Part shown: positions 1-7,124 of the stretch, piece by piece | How positions within the stretch are numbered: the stretch's first letter is position 1 | How the letters are laid out: each line of letters begins with the position of its first letter | Origin: a virus | Direction: 5' to 3' (one strand) | DNA length: 59,921 bases | IMG/VR virus record: IMGVR_UViG_3300037071_000511 | Span: 1-59,921 of that record | Position numbers and translations under genes: made by a program | Notes under the pieces: model-generated | Seen by the model: only the letters and a program-made list of their open reading frames with translations | The model's database searches: none | Told to the model about the DNA's origin: nothing

Positions 1-177
1 GGTCACCACATTGCCGGTCTTGTCGACAGTGAATTTGTCGATCGTCCCAACCTGCAACTGCAGCAGCATCGAGCCCGCAGCCGAGGCCGCGTTGGTGACG
101 TTCATCTTGATCCCGGCATAGGTCGTGCCCACCGAGTTCCAGATAGCCGTCATCGCGTTGATATATTGATTGGCCAT
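1..177 (-). CDS. Tail fibre/spike protein, N-terminal fragment
   Basis: The frame opens with ATG at 177 (MANQYINAMTAIW), 3 nt after the stop of the upstream stabilization-type gene, and stays open for 59 codons to the window edge. The tail of the fragment (AGSMLLQLQVGTIDKF followed by a VDKTGN-type segment) resembles the 'S.LL.LQV.G.SKF.VDK.GNV' pattern common near the start of phage tail fibre and tailspike proteins. Position at the end of the tail gene block fits. The rest of the protein, and so the receptor-binding part, lies outside the window. Confidence 0.6.
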   Translation of the reverse strand, partial: MANQYINAMTAIWNSVGTTYAGIKMNVTNAASAAGSMLLQLQVGTIDKFTVDKTGNVVT

Positions 178-180
178 CGC

Positions 181-2058
181 TTACCTCTTCAGGCGGCGTC
201 GGGAAAAATTGTAGGTCTGTGACGAGAGCGTGTGCTGCCGGGCAGTCGCCGAGTTGTGAACCAGCGTGGCCGCGATGTTGGGGCCAATCCCAGAGAGGTG
301 ATATTCCAATCGCCCCTCGATCGGCTGGGTCCAGTCAATCTCCGAATAGTTGTCCGTGCTGATGATCGAGGTGCCAGCATCGACGTCGACAGTCGTTACC
401 GCACCGCCGTCTCCGCGTGCGTAATCAGTATGGAAAGCCACCCCCATCGTGATGTCGTCAGGAGTGTCTACCTCGAAGGCCACCTTCATCCAGCGGGTGT
501 GCTGTGACGGCGATCCGGCGGCGGTGAAGGGAAGCCGGATGTAGCTCTTGATCGCCGCTCCATCGAAAGAGGTGCCGCGATTCATCTCGTAGACGTAGCC
601 GTCAGTAGCGCCGACAAACAGGCGATCGCCCGCGCCATTCTCGATCTCGCCCGAGCAAGCGCAGAAGACTTGGATCGGCAGATTGAACGGCAGCGCCTCC
701 GGGTTCTTGCGGCCGATATACAGGGTGATGCCTGACCCATCGTCCCAGAACAGCCGGTATTGATCCTTGGCCTTGACCAGCAGCGAGGCGGTCGCGATGG
801 CCCCGGTATCCAGCTTCTGCCGGATCAGCCGCTCGATCGACTGCGTCAGCGTTCCCATGCGCCAGTCACCAAACGACGCCGACGCCGACAGTGAGTGGAC
901 ACCGCCGTCATCCAGATAGACCGGCGTGTCCAGCATCTGCGCGCTATAGGGCTGGGCACCTGCATGGTCGGTGATCGGATTGAGCACGAAGGTCGAGGAA
1001 TCCTGCCCGGTGAGATAGTCGATGCGGTTCTGCCCGAAGATCACCATCGAGGTCGACGCCGCCGTCAGCAGCCCGGTGACGCCCTCGCCAAAGGCCATCT
1101 CGCCCGCGCCCAGCGTGGTCTGAAATTCCAGCGGCTCGCCGAGCGCCGAGTTGAGGATCGTGCCCGACGTATAGCCAAGGAACAGGTGGTTCGCGAAGTG
1201 GGTGATGTAGGAGGGCGAATCGAACAGCGCCGACATGAGGATCGTGTCACCATTGACGGCGAGGATGTTGTCCCCATTGGCCGCGAGCAGAAGGACGAGA
1301 TCGACCGGCGTGCCCTCGCTGATGCCCGTCTGGATCGGCACCAGCACGCCAGCCCCGTCCCATTCGAAGGCGGTGTCGGCACCGTTGGCGAAATACATAT
1401 GGGAGCGTGATGCCGCCCCATAGAAATTGTGGTTGGTGAAATCGTAGCGACCGCCGTCACGAATGGAGATCGGCAGCACCGTCGACAGGCCAGAGGCCGA
1501 GCCGCCGCTGTCAGAGCCGGATATGATTTCGTTGCCAAAGACGCCCACCTGCTTGGAGATGATCAGGTAGCCTTCCGCGGTGCCGCTCCATGCGCCTTTG
1601 CGCAGGACGACGCGATCGATATGCGCCATCGCACCCGTGGTCAGGCCTATGACATATTCGCCCACGACGAACTCTTTGGTTCCGGTGTGATACTCCAGCA
1701 CCGAGCCAAAGGTCTGCTTCAGCCAGCCTGCAGCGGTGGCCCGGAACATGCCCGAGGTGCCGTCAGGCTGATCGCGAAAGGCATAGACATAGGTTTCGAA
1801 CACCCACACGCCGCGCACCGGGCCACTGCCGGGAACAGGGGTGATGGCAGCGCGGCGCTCTTCCTGCAGTACCGGGTCGGTCGTATCGGAAGGCCGAGCT
1901 TGCCCATTGAAGCGCTCATGGCCACCCAGTGAGGTGTAGCCTGCAACGTCGGGCTCGTAATTGACGGCGGCAATCGCCCTGCCCGGCGGCAACGCGATCG
2001 GCGGCGTGGCCAGATCGAGGCCACCCGCCATCAGCGAGGTTTGCACTTGGATCGGCAT
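181..2058 (-). CDS. Phage stabilization / tail tubular B-like protein
   Basis: 625 residues. I chose the ATG at 2058 (MPIQVQTSLMAGG), which overlaps the stop of the tail adaptor gene (TGATG), over a start seven codons earlier inside that gene. The pattern is that of podoviral beta-propeller-like tail proteins of the P22 gp10 stabilization / T7 gp12 group: an N-terminal PPGRAIAAVNYEPDVAGY segment, repeated Gly/Tyr-rich beta segments, and a statement-like core (FGQNRIDYLTGQDSSTF). Its place directly after the adaptor supports a head-tail closure or short tail tube role. No signal or membrane segment. Family assignment is from pattern memory, not alignment. Confidence 0.6.
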   Translation of the reverse strand: MPIQVQTSLMAGGLDLATPPIALPPGRAIAAVNYEPDVAGYTSLGGHERFNGQARPSDTTDPVLQEERRAAITPVPGSGPVRGVWVFETYVYAFRDQPDGTSGMFRATAAGWLKQTFGSVLEYHTGTKEFVVGEYVIGLTTGAMAHIDRVVLRKGAWSGTAEGYLIISKQVGVFGNEIISGSDSGGSASGLSTVLPISIRDGGRYDFTNHNFYGAASRSHMYFANGADTAFEWDGAGVLVPIQTGISEGTPVDLVLLLAANGDNILAVNGDTILMSALFDSPSYITHFANHLFLGYTSGTILNSALGEPLEFQTTLGAGEMAFGEGVTGLLTAASTSMVIFGQNRIDYLTGQDSSTFVLNPITDHAGAQPYSAQMLDTPVYLDDGGVHSLSASASFGDWRMGTLTQSIERLIRQKLDTGAIATASLLVKAKDQYRLFWDDGSGITLYIGRKNPEALPFNLPIQVFCACSGEIENGAGDRLFVGATDGYVYEMNRGTSFDGAAIKSYIRLPFTAAGSPSQHTRWMKVAFEVDTPDDITMGVAFHTDYARGDGGAVTTVDVDAGTSIISTDNYSEIDWTQPIEGRLEYHLSGIGPNIAATLVHNSATARQHTLSSQTYNFSRRRLKR

Positions 2059-2768
2059 CAGGCCAGTGGTGCCCCCCATTTCGTATGGGGAAGCTGGTGC
2101 AGTTCCAGCATCGACCAGTTGGGCAGCATGCGCAGCCGGTAGACTGGAATCCGCGGCCCCTCGTCAAAGCCTTCGAGGTAGGACAGCGCCACGTCCTTGA
2201 TCAGCGTGTGGAACTCTGACGGCATCTCGGGGATGTCGCTGTCCAAGGTCAGGTACTGCGGACTTTTGCGGTACTTGCCGCGTAACGTGAAGATGTCATC
2301 GGGGATCGGCGACAGCACCAGCTTGTTGTCGAGGCTGATGGTGTAGAACTGCGGCTTGCCGGGCGTCTGCGGCCCGCGCCCCTGCGTCTCGTAGAAGCGA
2401 TCGACATCCAACCAACGCAGCGGCCCCTCTTCCGCCGCGCCGATCGCAGTGGGGAAGATAGACAGGCCTATGTCGGACCCATCTTCCTTGAATCCCCACT
2501 GAGAAAATCGGGTGATCGGAGTGTTGGTGCGCTCGTCGGTGAAGCCCGTGCCCTGATAAAACCGCTCACCGATTACGGTCTGCCCGGTGAAGCGGCTGTT
2601 CAGCCAGCGCCACATGCGATGCGCGTTCTGGATGTCGAGATAGCCTTCTGAGACGAAGTCCACGATCTGCTTCAGGCGATTGGCCTGCCCGATCACGGTG
2701 GTCGGCAGCACCCCTTGGATGGTGCCGGATTGCTGTACCGTCATCCGGGCAAGCTCAAGGAAGTTCAT
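2058..2768 (-). CDS. Head-tail adaptor / tail tubular A-like protein
   Basis: 236 residues, helical N-terminus (LELARMTVQQSGTIQG) followed by a segment rich in W and R (AHRMWRWLNSRFTGQ). Later comes the 'LVLSPIPDD' segment typical of podoviral adaptor/neck proteins of the P22 gp4 and T7 gp11 type. It would join the portal dodecamer to the tail. Its start overlaps the stop of the upstream 191-residue gene by 4 nt, and its stop overlaps the start of the stabilization-type gene, so the three are translationally coupled. Confidence 0.6.
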   Translation of the reverse strand: MNFLELARMTVQQSGTIQGVLPTTVIGQANRLKQIVDFVSEGYLDIQNAHRMWRWLNSRFTGQTVIGERFYQGTGFTDERTNTPITRFSQWGFKEDGSDIGLSIFPTAIGAAEEGPLRWLDVDRFYETQGRGPQTPGKPQFYTISLDNKLVLSPIPDDIFTLRGKYRKSPQYLTLDSDIPEMPSEFHTLIKDVALSYLEGFDEGPRIPVYRLRMLPNWSMLELHQLPHTKWGAPLA

Positions 2769-3340
2769 GCGGCAGCATCCTCTTCCTCTTCTTCGTCTTC
2801 CCGCTCTGCGTCGGCCAAGGCCAGCGCTGCCGCCTCGATCTCAGCCGCCCGCGCCTTCTCTGCCTTGGTCAGGGGTTTCTCGATCACGAACACCGACACC
2901 GGGTATTCCGGCACCTTGCGATAGCCGGTGATGTTCGAGTCCTGATCCGTCTCCGCGATGTGCGCCACGGCGTTCTGCAGGGCGTGGTAGTACTTGTAAT
3001 CGACCCAGCACGTCTGAGCCCGGGGGATCAGGATGTGGATGCCGTTGACCGAGCAGAAGACCGGCTCGTTGCCGCCCGGCTTTTCCTGTAGCTCGATGCG
3101 CAACTGGACGCTGCGCTTGGCTTCGAGATGCCGCGCCCGGGGCGGTTCAACGCGCTGGATCGGGGCATCTTCCTTGCCGTCATCGATCTCGACGAAGTCG
3201 GTGGGGAAGCCAGCTTGCGCCAGCTTCGCCTTGATACCGGCTACGCCCAATCGAGGATTGACGTCCAACCCCATGTTGGCGGTGACGTGCTCTGCGAGAG
3301 CCGTAGCGCTCATGAGGTCGATTGGGATTCGTTGTCTCAT
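2765..3340 (-). CDS. Hypothetical virion-region protein, acidic C-terminus
   Basis: 191 residues, family not recognised. The N-terminal 60 residues look like a small helical domain with a Lys/Ala-rich helix; a central part contains Cys residues (FCSVNGIHILIPRAQTCW). The C-terminus is a long charged helix ending in a run of Glu and Ala (EREDEEEEEDAAA). It overlaps its neighbours on both sides by ATGA junctions, placing it in the head-tail connector operon. A head-completion or scaffold-like function is possible but not demonstrated. Confidence 0.55.
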   Translation of the reverse strand: MRQRIPIDLMSATALAEHVTANMGLDVNPRLGVAGIKAKLAQAGFPTDFVEIDDGKEDAPIQRVEPPRARHLEAKRSVQLRIELQEKPGGNEPVFCSVNGIHILIPRAQTCWVDYKYYHALQNAVAHIAETDQDSNITGYRKVPEYPVSVFVIEKPLTKAEKARAAEIEAAALALADAEREDEEEEEDAAA

Positions 3341-3579
3341 TTCACCGCCTCGACTGTGCCATCTGCCTTGATGGTGACTTCGGTTGGGGGTTCTGGCGGG
3401 GAGCCAGCGGGAGGAGGAACTGGCTCCCCTGTAACCCGCTCCTCCGGTTGTGGAGCCTCTTCAGGAGCAGGGTTTTCTTCGGCGTCGTCGTCGCCGTTTT
3501 CGTCGTCTTCGATTTCCTCGTCGGGCTCGTCAGGATTCTTTTGGGCCTTTTCCTTTTTAGGCGCGGCTTTCTTGGCCAT
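3337..3579 (-). CDS. Hypothetical Lys-rich then acidic/Pro-rich small protein
   Basis: 80 residues from ATG at 3579, chosen because a good ribosome site (GGAGGAAAT) lies just upstream. The sequence is compositionally extreme: a basic start (MAKKAAPKKEKAQK), a long Glu/Asp stretch, then Pro/Glu repeats. It is probably intrinsically disordered. Its stop overlaps the next gene's start. Function unknown; it could be a small chaperone-like or linker protein of the virion. Confidence 0.55.
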   Translation of the reverse strand: MAKKAAPKKEKAQKNPDEPDEEIEDDENGDDDAEENPAPEEAPQPEERVTGEPVPPPAGSPPEPPTEVTIKADGTVEAVK

Positions 3580-3640
3580 GTTAATTTCCTCCGTGGAATT
3601 TGAGGGGAACCGGGCAGGGATGTCCCGCCCGGGTAGTTCG

Positions 3641-4147
3641 TCAGGCCCAAGGCCCAACTACGGACGCGGACGTGGTTGAGGCCAAGAGGCCGTCGACCAG
3701 CCACAGGTTGGTCGCGATGTCGGTGAAGGTGAGCACCGTCCCCTTCTGCCCGCCGGATGCCGCAACCAGCGTGATAAGCGCGTTGGTGCCACCAACCGCG
3801 TGAGACGAACCCGCACCGAATGTGGCCGTCCCGTAGGTCAGCAGGCCCGTCATGAAGTCGGCAGCGGACGCCGTCTTGATGATGCCGTTGCCGCTGGTGA
3901 TCGCCGTCGAGATGACCACCCGGACAACGTTCTGACTGCCGGTAGCTGGCGGCAGGGTGAAGACGAACCCGCCGGTCGGCTTGTTGATCAGGGTAGTGCC
4001 GGTCGTCAGGGTGCCGCTCACCTGTGCGGTGGCGGGACTGCTTATCGGACTCGATCCGCCCTCGCGCAGGTAGCGCTCAAGCGCAGTATCATCGCCCGAA
4101 AAGATCGCCTTCCGCGCGGCAGCGGCTTCTAGTGGAGTGAATGGCAT
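3641..4147 (-). CDS. Putative head fibre / decoration protein
   Basis: 168 residues, start supported by AAGGAG 8 nt upstream. A short helical N-terminus (MPFTPLEAAAARKAIFSGDD) is followed by about 120 residues of Ser/Thr/Gly-rich beta sequence (TTGTTLINKPTGGFVFTLPP). The architecture is like phage head-fibre or decoration proteins, and the gene lies two genes downstream of the major capsid. About 60 nt separate it from the following gene and hold an imperfect GC-rich inverted repeat without a T-run. Confidence 0.5.
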   Translation of the reverse strand: MPFTPLEAAAARKAIFSGDDTALERYLREGGSSPISSPATAQVSGTLTTGTTLINKPTGGFVFTLPPATGSQNVVRVVISTAITSGNGIIKTASAADFMTGLLTYGTATFGAGSSHAVGGTNALITLVAASGGQKGTVLTFTDIATNLWLVDGLLASTTSASVVGPWA

Positions 4148-4158
4148 GTGCGTTCTCC

Positions 4159-4728
4159 TTATGCGTCATCACGGAAAGCGCGCCACCGGAACAGCTTGCC
4201 TGCAGCCGCGAGCGTCGAGCCAACGGTGAAGCCCCTGCTGGTCGCCGCCGTCGTGCCCTCGAAGCGAGAGATGAAGGTGGCACCTGCCGTCACGGCCGTT
4301 GACTGCGTGGTGATCGACACGTTGTGGACGACTGCGGGGGTGATCGTGGCATCGTCAGTGCCAATCGAGCCGGTGGCCGGGTTGGTGATGACGATGTTTT
4401 CCGAGCCGAAGGCGTTGACGAGCGTGCCTTCCACCAACGTGAAGTTTCCGGCCGCCGTGCCTGCGGCATAGGTGCCAGACATAAGCTGCACGGAATCGAT
4501 CGTGGCCGTGGCACCCGTGGTCGCGCCCCGGATGGTGGACCCAGCGACAGGCACCGCCGTGCCGCCAGAGGTGAACGGCACCACCCACGGGATCAGGTAT
4601 GCGATCTGGACGTTGGTGCCGTCTGTTGCGTTGTAGAGTTCGACGGAGTTTGGAATCCAGCCGAGTTCGACGTTGACGGTCGCGCCAGTTCCGGTGAACG
4701 ACCCACTTTTGGAATTGCCCTTCGCCAT
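4159..4728 (-). CDS. Putative capsid decoration / structural protein
   Basis: 189 residues; AAGGAG precedes the ATG at 4728. Low-complexity beta-rich sequence dominated by Thr, Ala, Gly and Val (GSTIRGATTGATATIDSV), with no helices of note and a basic end (FRWRAFRDD). It is the first gene after the major capsid and its terminator, a usual place for an abundant surface decoration protein. I do not recognise a named family. Confidence 0.5.
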   Translation of the reverse strand: MAKGNSKSGSFTGTGATVNVELGWIPNSVELYNATDGTNVQIAYLIPWVVPFTSGGTAVPVAGSTIRGATTGATATIDSVQLMSGTYAAGTAAGNFTLVEGTLVNAFGSENIVITNPATGSIGTDDATITPAVVHNVSITTQSTAVTAGATFISRFEGTTAATSRGFTVGSTLAAAGKLFRWRAFRDDA

Positions 4729-4751
4729 TGTGAAGGCTCCTTATTCGGTTG

Positions 4752-4777
4752 AAAAAAGACGGCGGTTTCCCGCCGCC
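4752..4777 (-). terminator. Intrinsic terminator after the major capsid gene
   Basis: On the minus strand CGGCGG-GAAA-CCGCCG (plus coordinates 4760-4775) is followed by GTC and then six T. A GC stem with a GNRA-type loop plus a T-run is a classic Rho-independent terminator. It lies between the capsid stop (4789) and the next start (4728) and would give more capsid transcript than downstream transcript. Confidence 0.75.
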
Positions 4778-4788
4778 AGTTTGAGGCG

Positions 4789-5787
4789 TCAGAGTGCCGA
4801 CACGGCGACTTCGAGCCGCGACATCCAAGCCTGATTGAGGATCAGGGCGGCGTGCCACGTTTTCCAACCGACGTACCCACGCTGACCGAGCGGATCGTCT
4901 TTGGTCTTCTGTCCAACCGGGATGATCGTCGGAGACACAGCACCTTGGCCGCGCAACGCCACCATGCCCCAAGCGTCCTGCCCGAAGATGATCACCGGGT
5001 AGACGTCGGCGTTGGTGCCGCTGGTCGATACCATCGTGCCCTTCGCGCCACCGGCATCGAGGAACGGGTTGAGGTCGGGCGACAGGATGTAGCGAACGTC
5101 CTCGCATGAGCCGATCTCGTATTCCGAAATCGGATTGCGGGTGCCGTACTCGGCCACCGTCTTGAAGCCCGGCAGGTTGCGGATGTCGGATTCGACGTCG
5201 GTGTGAGCCACGGCGACGAAAGCCGCTTCGACCGCGCGCGTGCCGTAGTCGGATGACGGCGACAGCGAGCGCGTGATCTTCTGCGCCTTCAGGCTCTTCA
5301 GCGACCGCAACACCGCGCGCTGTTTGGCCAGCGTGATCGGGGTGTTGACGTCGGTGCGCTGCGTGCCGTTGGCGTAGTAGACCGAGGTGCCTGCGCGAAC
5401 GATGCCGTAGTTCAAGGCCTCGATGGTGCGGCCGATATTCTCGCCTGCCTGAACGCTTGCATCGTTCAGCACCGGGTCTTCATGCAAATCTTCTATTTTG
5501 TCAGTAACAACAACGACTTGGCCATACTGGCGAAGGGTCGCTGAGACATCCTCATAGGAGAACTGCGTCTCGGTCGGGGTGACGCCCTCGACCAATGGTG
5601 TCGTTGCGGCCGAGAACACTTTCGGACGCCGGAACTTGATGGTGTCCGTCTTGTTCTTCGGCATCGGCTTTGAAAGGCCGAGCTTCTCCAAGACCATGAC
5701 CGGCTTGGCATAACGGAGCATCTGGCGCTCCGCGTAAACATTAGTCCGTGGAGATATGCCACCATCGGCATAAGCTGTGACAGTCAT
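4789..5787 (-). CDS. Major capsid protein, N4-gp56 family
   Basis: 332 residues, HK97-fold coat protein that forms the icosahedral head. The N-terminal third matches the N4-gp56 family style: NVYAERQMLRYAKPVMVLEK, then PKNKTDTIKFRRPK, then a 'TPLVEGVTPTETQFSYEDV' segment and 'YGQVVVVTDKIEDLHEDPVL'. The length is normal for the shorter members. It sits between scaffold and decoration-type genes. Its ribosome site lies inside a hairpin (see 5790-5814). Confidence 0.88.
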   Translation of the reverse strand: MTVTAYADGGISPRTNVYAERQMLRYAKPVMVLEKLGLSKPMPKNKTDTIKFRRPKVFSAATTPLVEGVTPTETQFSYEDVSATLRQYGQVVVVTDKIEDLHEDPVLNDASVQAGENIGRTIEALNYGIVRAGTSVYYANGTQRTDVNTPITLAKQRAVLRSLKSLKAQKITRSLSPSSDYGTRAVEAAFVAVAHTDVESDIRNLPGFKTVAEYGTRNPISEYEIGSCEDVRYILSPDLNPFLDAGGAKGTMVSTSGTNADVYPVIIFGQDAWGMVALRGQGAVSPTIIPVGQKTKDDPLGQRGYVGWKTWHAALILNQAWMSRLEVAVSAL

Positions 5788-5789
5788 TG

Positions 5790-5814
5790 GAGCGGTCCTT
5801 CACTGTGACCGCTC
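5790..5814 (-). promoter_or_regulatory. Hairpin covering the capsid ribosome-binding site
   Basis: A perfect 8-bp inverted repeat GAGCGGTC / GACCGCTC with a 9-nt loop lies in the 33-nt gap between scaffold stop and capsid start. On the minus-strand RNA the AAGGA ribosome site spans the loop and the 3' arm. There is no T-run, so this is more likely translational control or RNA processing than termination. Confidence 0.5.
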
Positions 5815-5820
5815 AACCCC

Positions 5821-6783
5821 TCATGCGCTACGCCACTTCTTTTCGTCCGGGTCGATATCCCTAAAACCGTTCCACAACATCTGTGGATCACCATCTTCTG
5901 GAATCCCGCTGACCGTGGGTCTTGTGCCCGCCGATTGCGGTGATGCCGAACCTGCCAGTTGCGCCGCTCGCCGTGGGTTGAGCCTTTGCGTTTGAGCCGC
6001 TGCAGGCTGTGGTGCAACCTGCTGCGGCGGTGGTTGGTTTGACGCAACGAACTGCTTGAAGGCACCCAGCGTCTCGATCGCGCTATAGGGATCGAGGATC
6101 GCTTCCTGATTGGTGATGAAGGCTTGGCGAAGGTAGAGCGGCTGATCGACAATCCATGCGCCGAATGCGGCTCCGTGCTCACGCAAGTAACTATCCCAAC
6201 CCGGATGCTGACGTTCCAGCAACTGTTCGTTGGCCTTGAGTTCTGCGTCCATCTGCTGATCGGCGGCCTCTTGGCGGCTTCTCATCTGGGCGTCGAACTG
6301 TGAAAGCTTTTCCGTGATCGGTGCGAGCGTCTTTTTGAGAGGCTCCGCGATCTCAGGATATTCGGCGGCCAACTCCCCAAGGGTATCGGCGGCCTCTTCC
6401 TTAGCGGTGGCGGGCTGTTGCGCGGCAGCGTCGTTCCGCTCTTTCAACCTGCGCGTATAAGCAGTGATCCGGCCTTCGATCGAGCGGCGGGCGTGCTCAT
6501 TCGTTGCAGATTCCAGCGCTCGTACTTGGGCGTCGTGGGCGGCCTTGAGATCAGGCGGCGCGTTTTCCCAGATGTCGGGCGCGTCTTGCTTGGGTGCGGC
6601 ATCCTGCGCAGGAGCGGCTCCTTCGGCGGGCGCATCATTATCCTTTTCAGGCTTTTCTGCAAACTGGTGGTCGGCCGGGGCTTCCTTGGCCTTCTCCTTG
6701 CCTTCCTCTTCAGCCGCCATTTCGGCCCAGAGTTGCTCGTCAGTTTCATCCGGGGGCTGTTGCTGTGGCTTCTGGTCGGTCAT
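5821..6783 (-). CDS. Capsid scaffolding protein
   Basis: 320 residues from the ATG at 6783 (MTDQKPQQQPPDE); a start three codons earlier lacks room for a ribosome site. The protein is acidic and disordered at the N-terminus (Glu/Ala/Pro/Lys rich, about residues 1-80), helical with Gln/Glu-rich coiled coil in the middle (about 85-210), Pro/Gln-rich after that, and ends basic (DEKKWRSA). This profile and the position directly before the N4-type capsid gene are typical of scaffold proteins, which help the coat assemble and then leave. Confidence 0.7.
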   Translation of the reverse strand: MTDQKPQQQPPDETDEQLWAEMAAEEEGKEKAKEAPADHQFAEKPEKDNDAPAEGAAPAQDAAPKQDAPDIWENAPPDLKAAHDAQVRALESATNEHARRSIEGRITAYTRRLKERNDAAAQQPATAKEEAADTLGELAAEYPEIAEPLKKTLAPITEKLSQFDAQMRSRQEAADQQMDAELKANEQLLERQHPGWDSYLREHGAAFGAWIVDQPLYLRQAFITNQEAILDPYSAIETLGAFKQFVASNQPPPQQVAPQPAAAQTQRLNPRRAAQLAGSASPQSAGTRPTVSGIPEDGDPQMLWNGFRDIDPDEKKWRSA

Positions 6784-6798
6784 GGTTTCCATCCCTTT

Positions 6799-7029
6799 TC
6801 AAATCCCGCTGCGATCGCGGGGCCTCATGTCGATCGGTGTGCTGCTCTGGGTGACCACCGCTGGCTTCACCATGTCCAGTAGCTCGCGCATCGCCGTGAT
6901 GCGGCCGCGCACGAACTGGCTCTCGCCATAGCTCTGGTCGTTCTGTTCGAGCCGGGACCGGCCCTGCTCGATGATCTCGTTGCACTTGGCCGCCACGGCC
7001 CGCCATGTGTCGGTGTAAGCGTCGATCAT
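6799..7029 (-). CDS. Hypothetical small helical protein
   Basis: 76 residues, mainly helical (DTWRAVAAKCNEIIEQGRSR; FVRGRITAMRELLDMVKPAV). AGGAGG lies just ahead of the ATG, inside the end of the 32-residue upstream frame. It is between portal and scaffold genes. No family recognised; it may be a small virion-assembly factor. Confidence 0.6.
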   Translation of the reverse strand: MIDAYTDTWRAVAAKCNEIIEQGRSRLEQNDQSYGESQFVRGRITAMRELLDMVKPAVVTQSSTPIDMRPRDRSGI

Positions 7030-7124
7030 TTCCGCCTCCTTGGTTCAAAGGCCGCGAATGGGAATGGCCACATATCGCCCGGCTGGCGGTCGACCCAGCC
7101 GAGGAATCTGAACAGCCGTCTCAT
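7026..7124 (-). CDS. Possible 32-residue protein after the portal
   Basis: A short frame (MRRLFRFLGWVDRQPGDMW...) starts in an ATGA overlap with the portal stop and ends in a TGA that overlaps the next ATG, so both ends are coupled to neighbours. It is Arg- and aromatic-rich. The tidy coupling argues for translation, but the size leaves doubt. Confidence 0.4.
   Translation of the reverse strand: MRRLFRFLGWVDRQPGDMWPFPFAAFEPRRRK

Noticed and set aside
3595-3640. GC-rich imperfect inverted repeat between two structural genes
   Set aside because: The arms have an unpaired base and the flank is C-rich, not T-rich; not convincing as a terminator.
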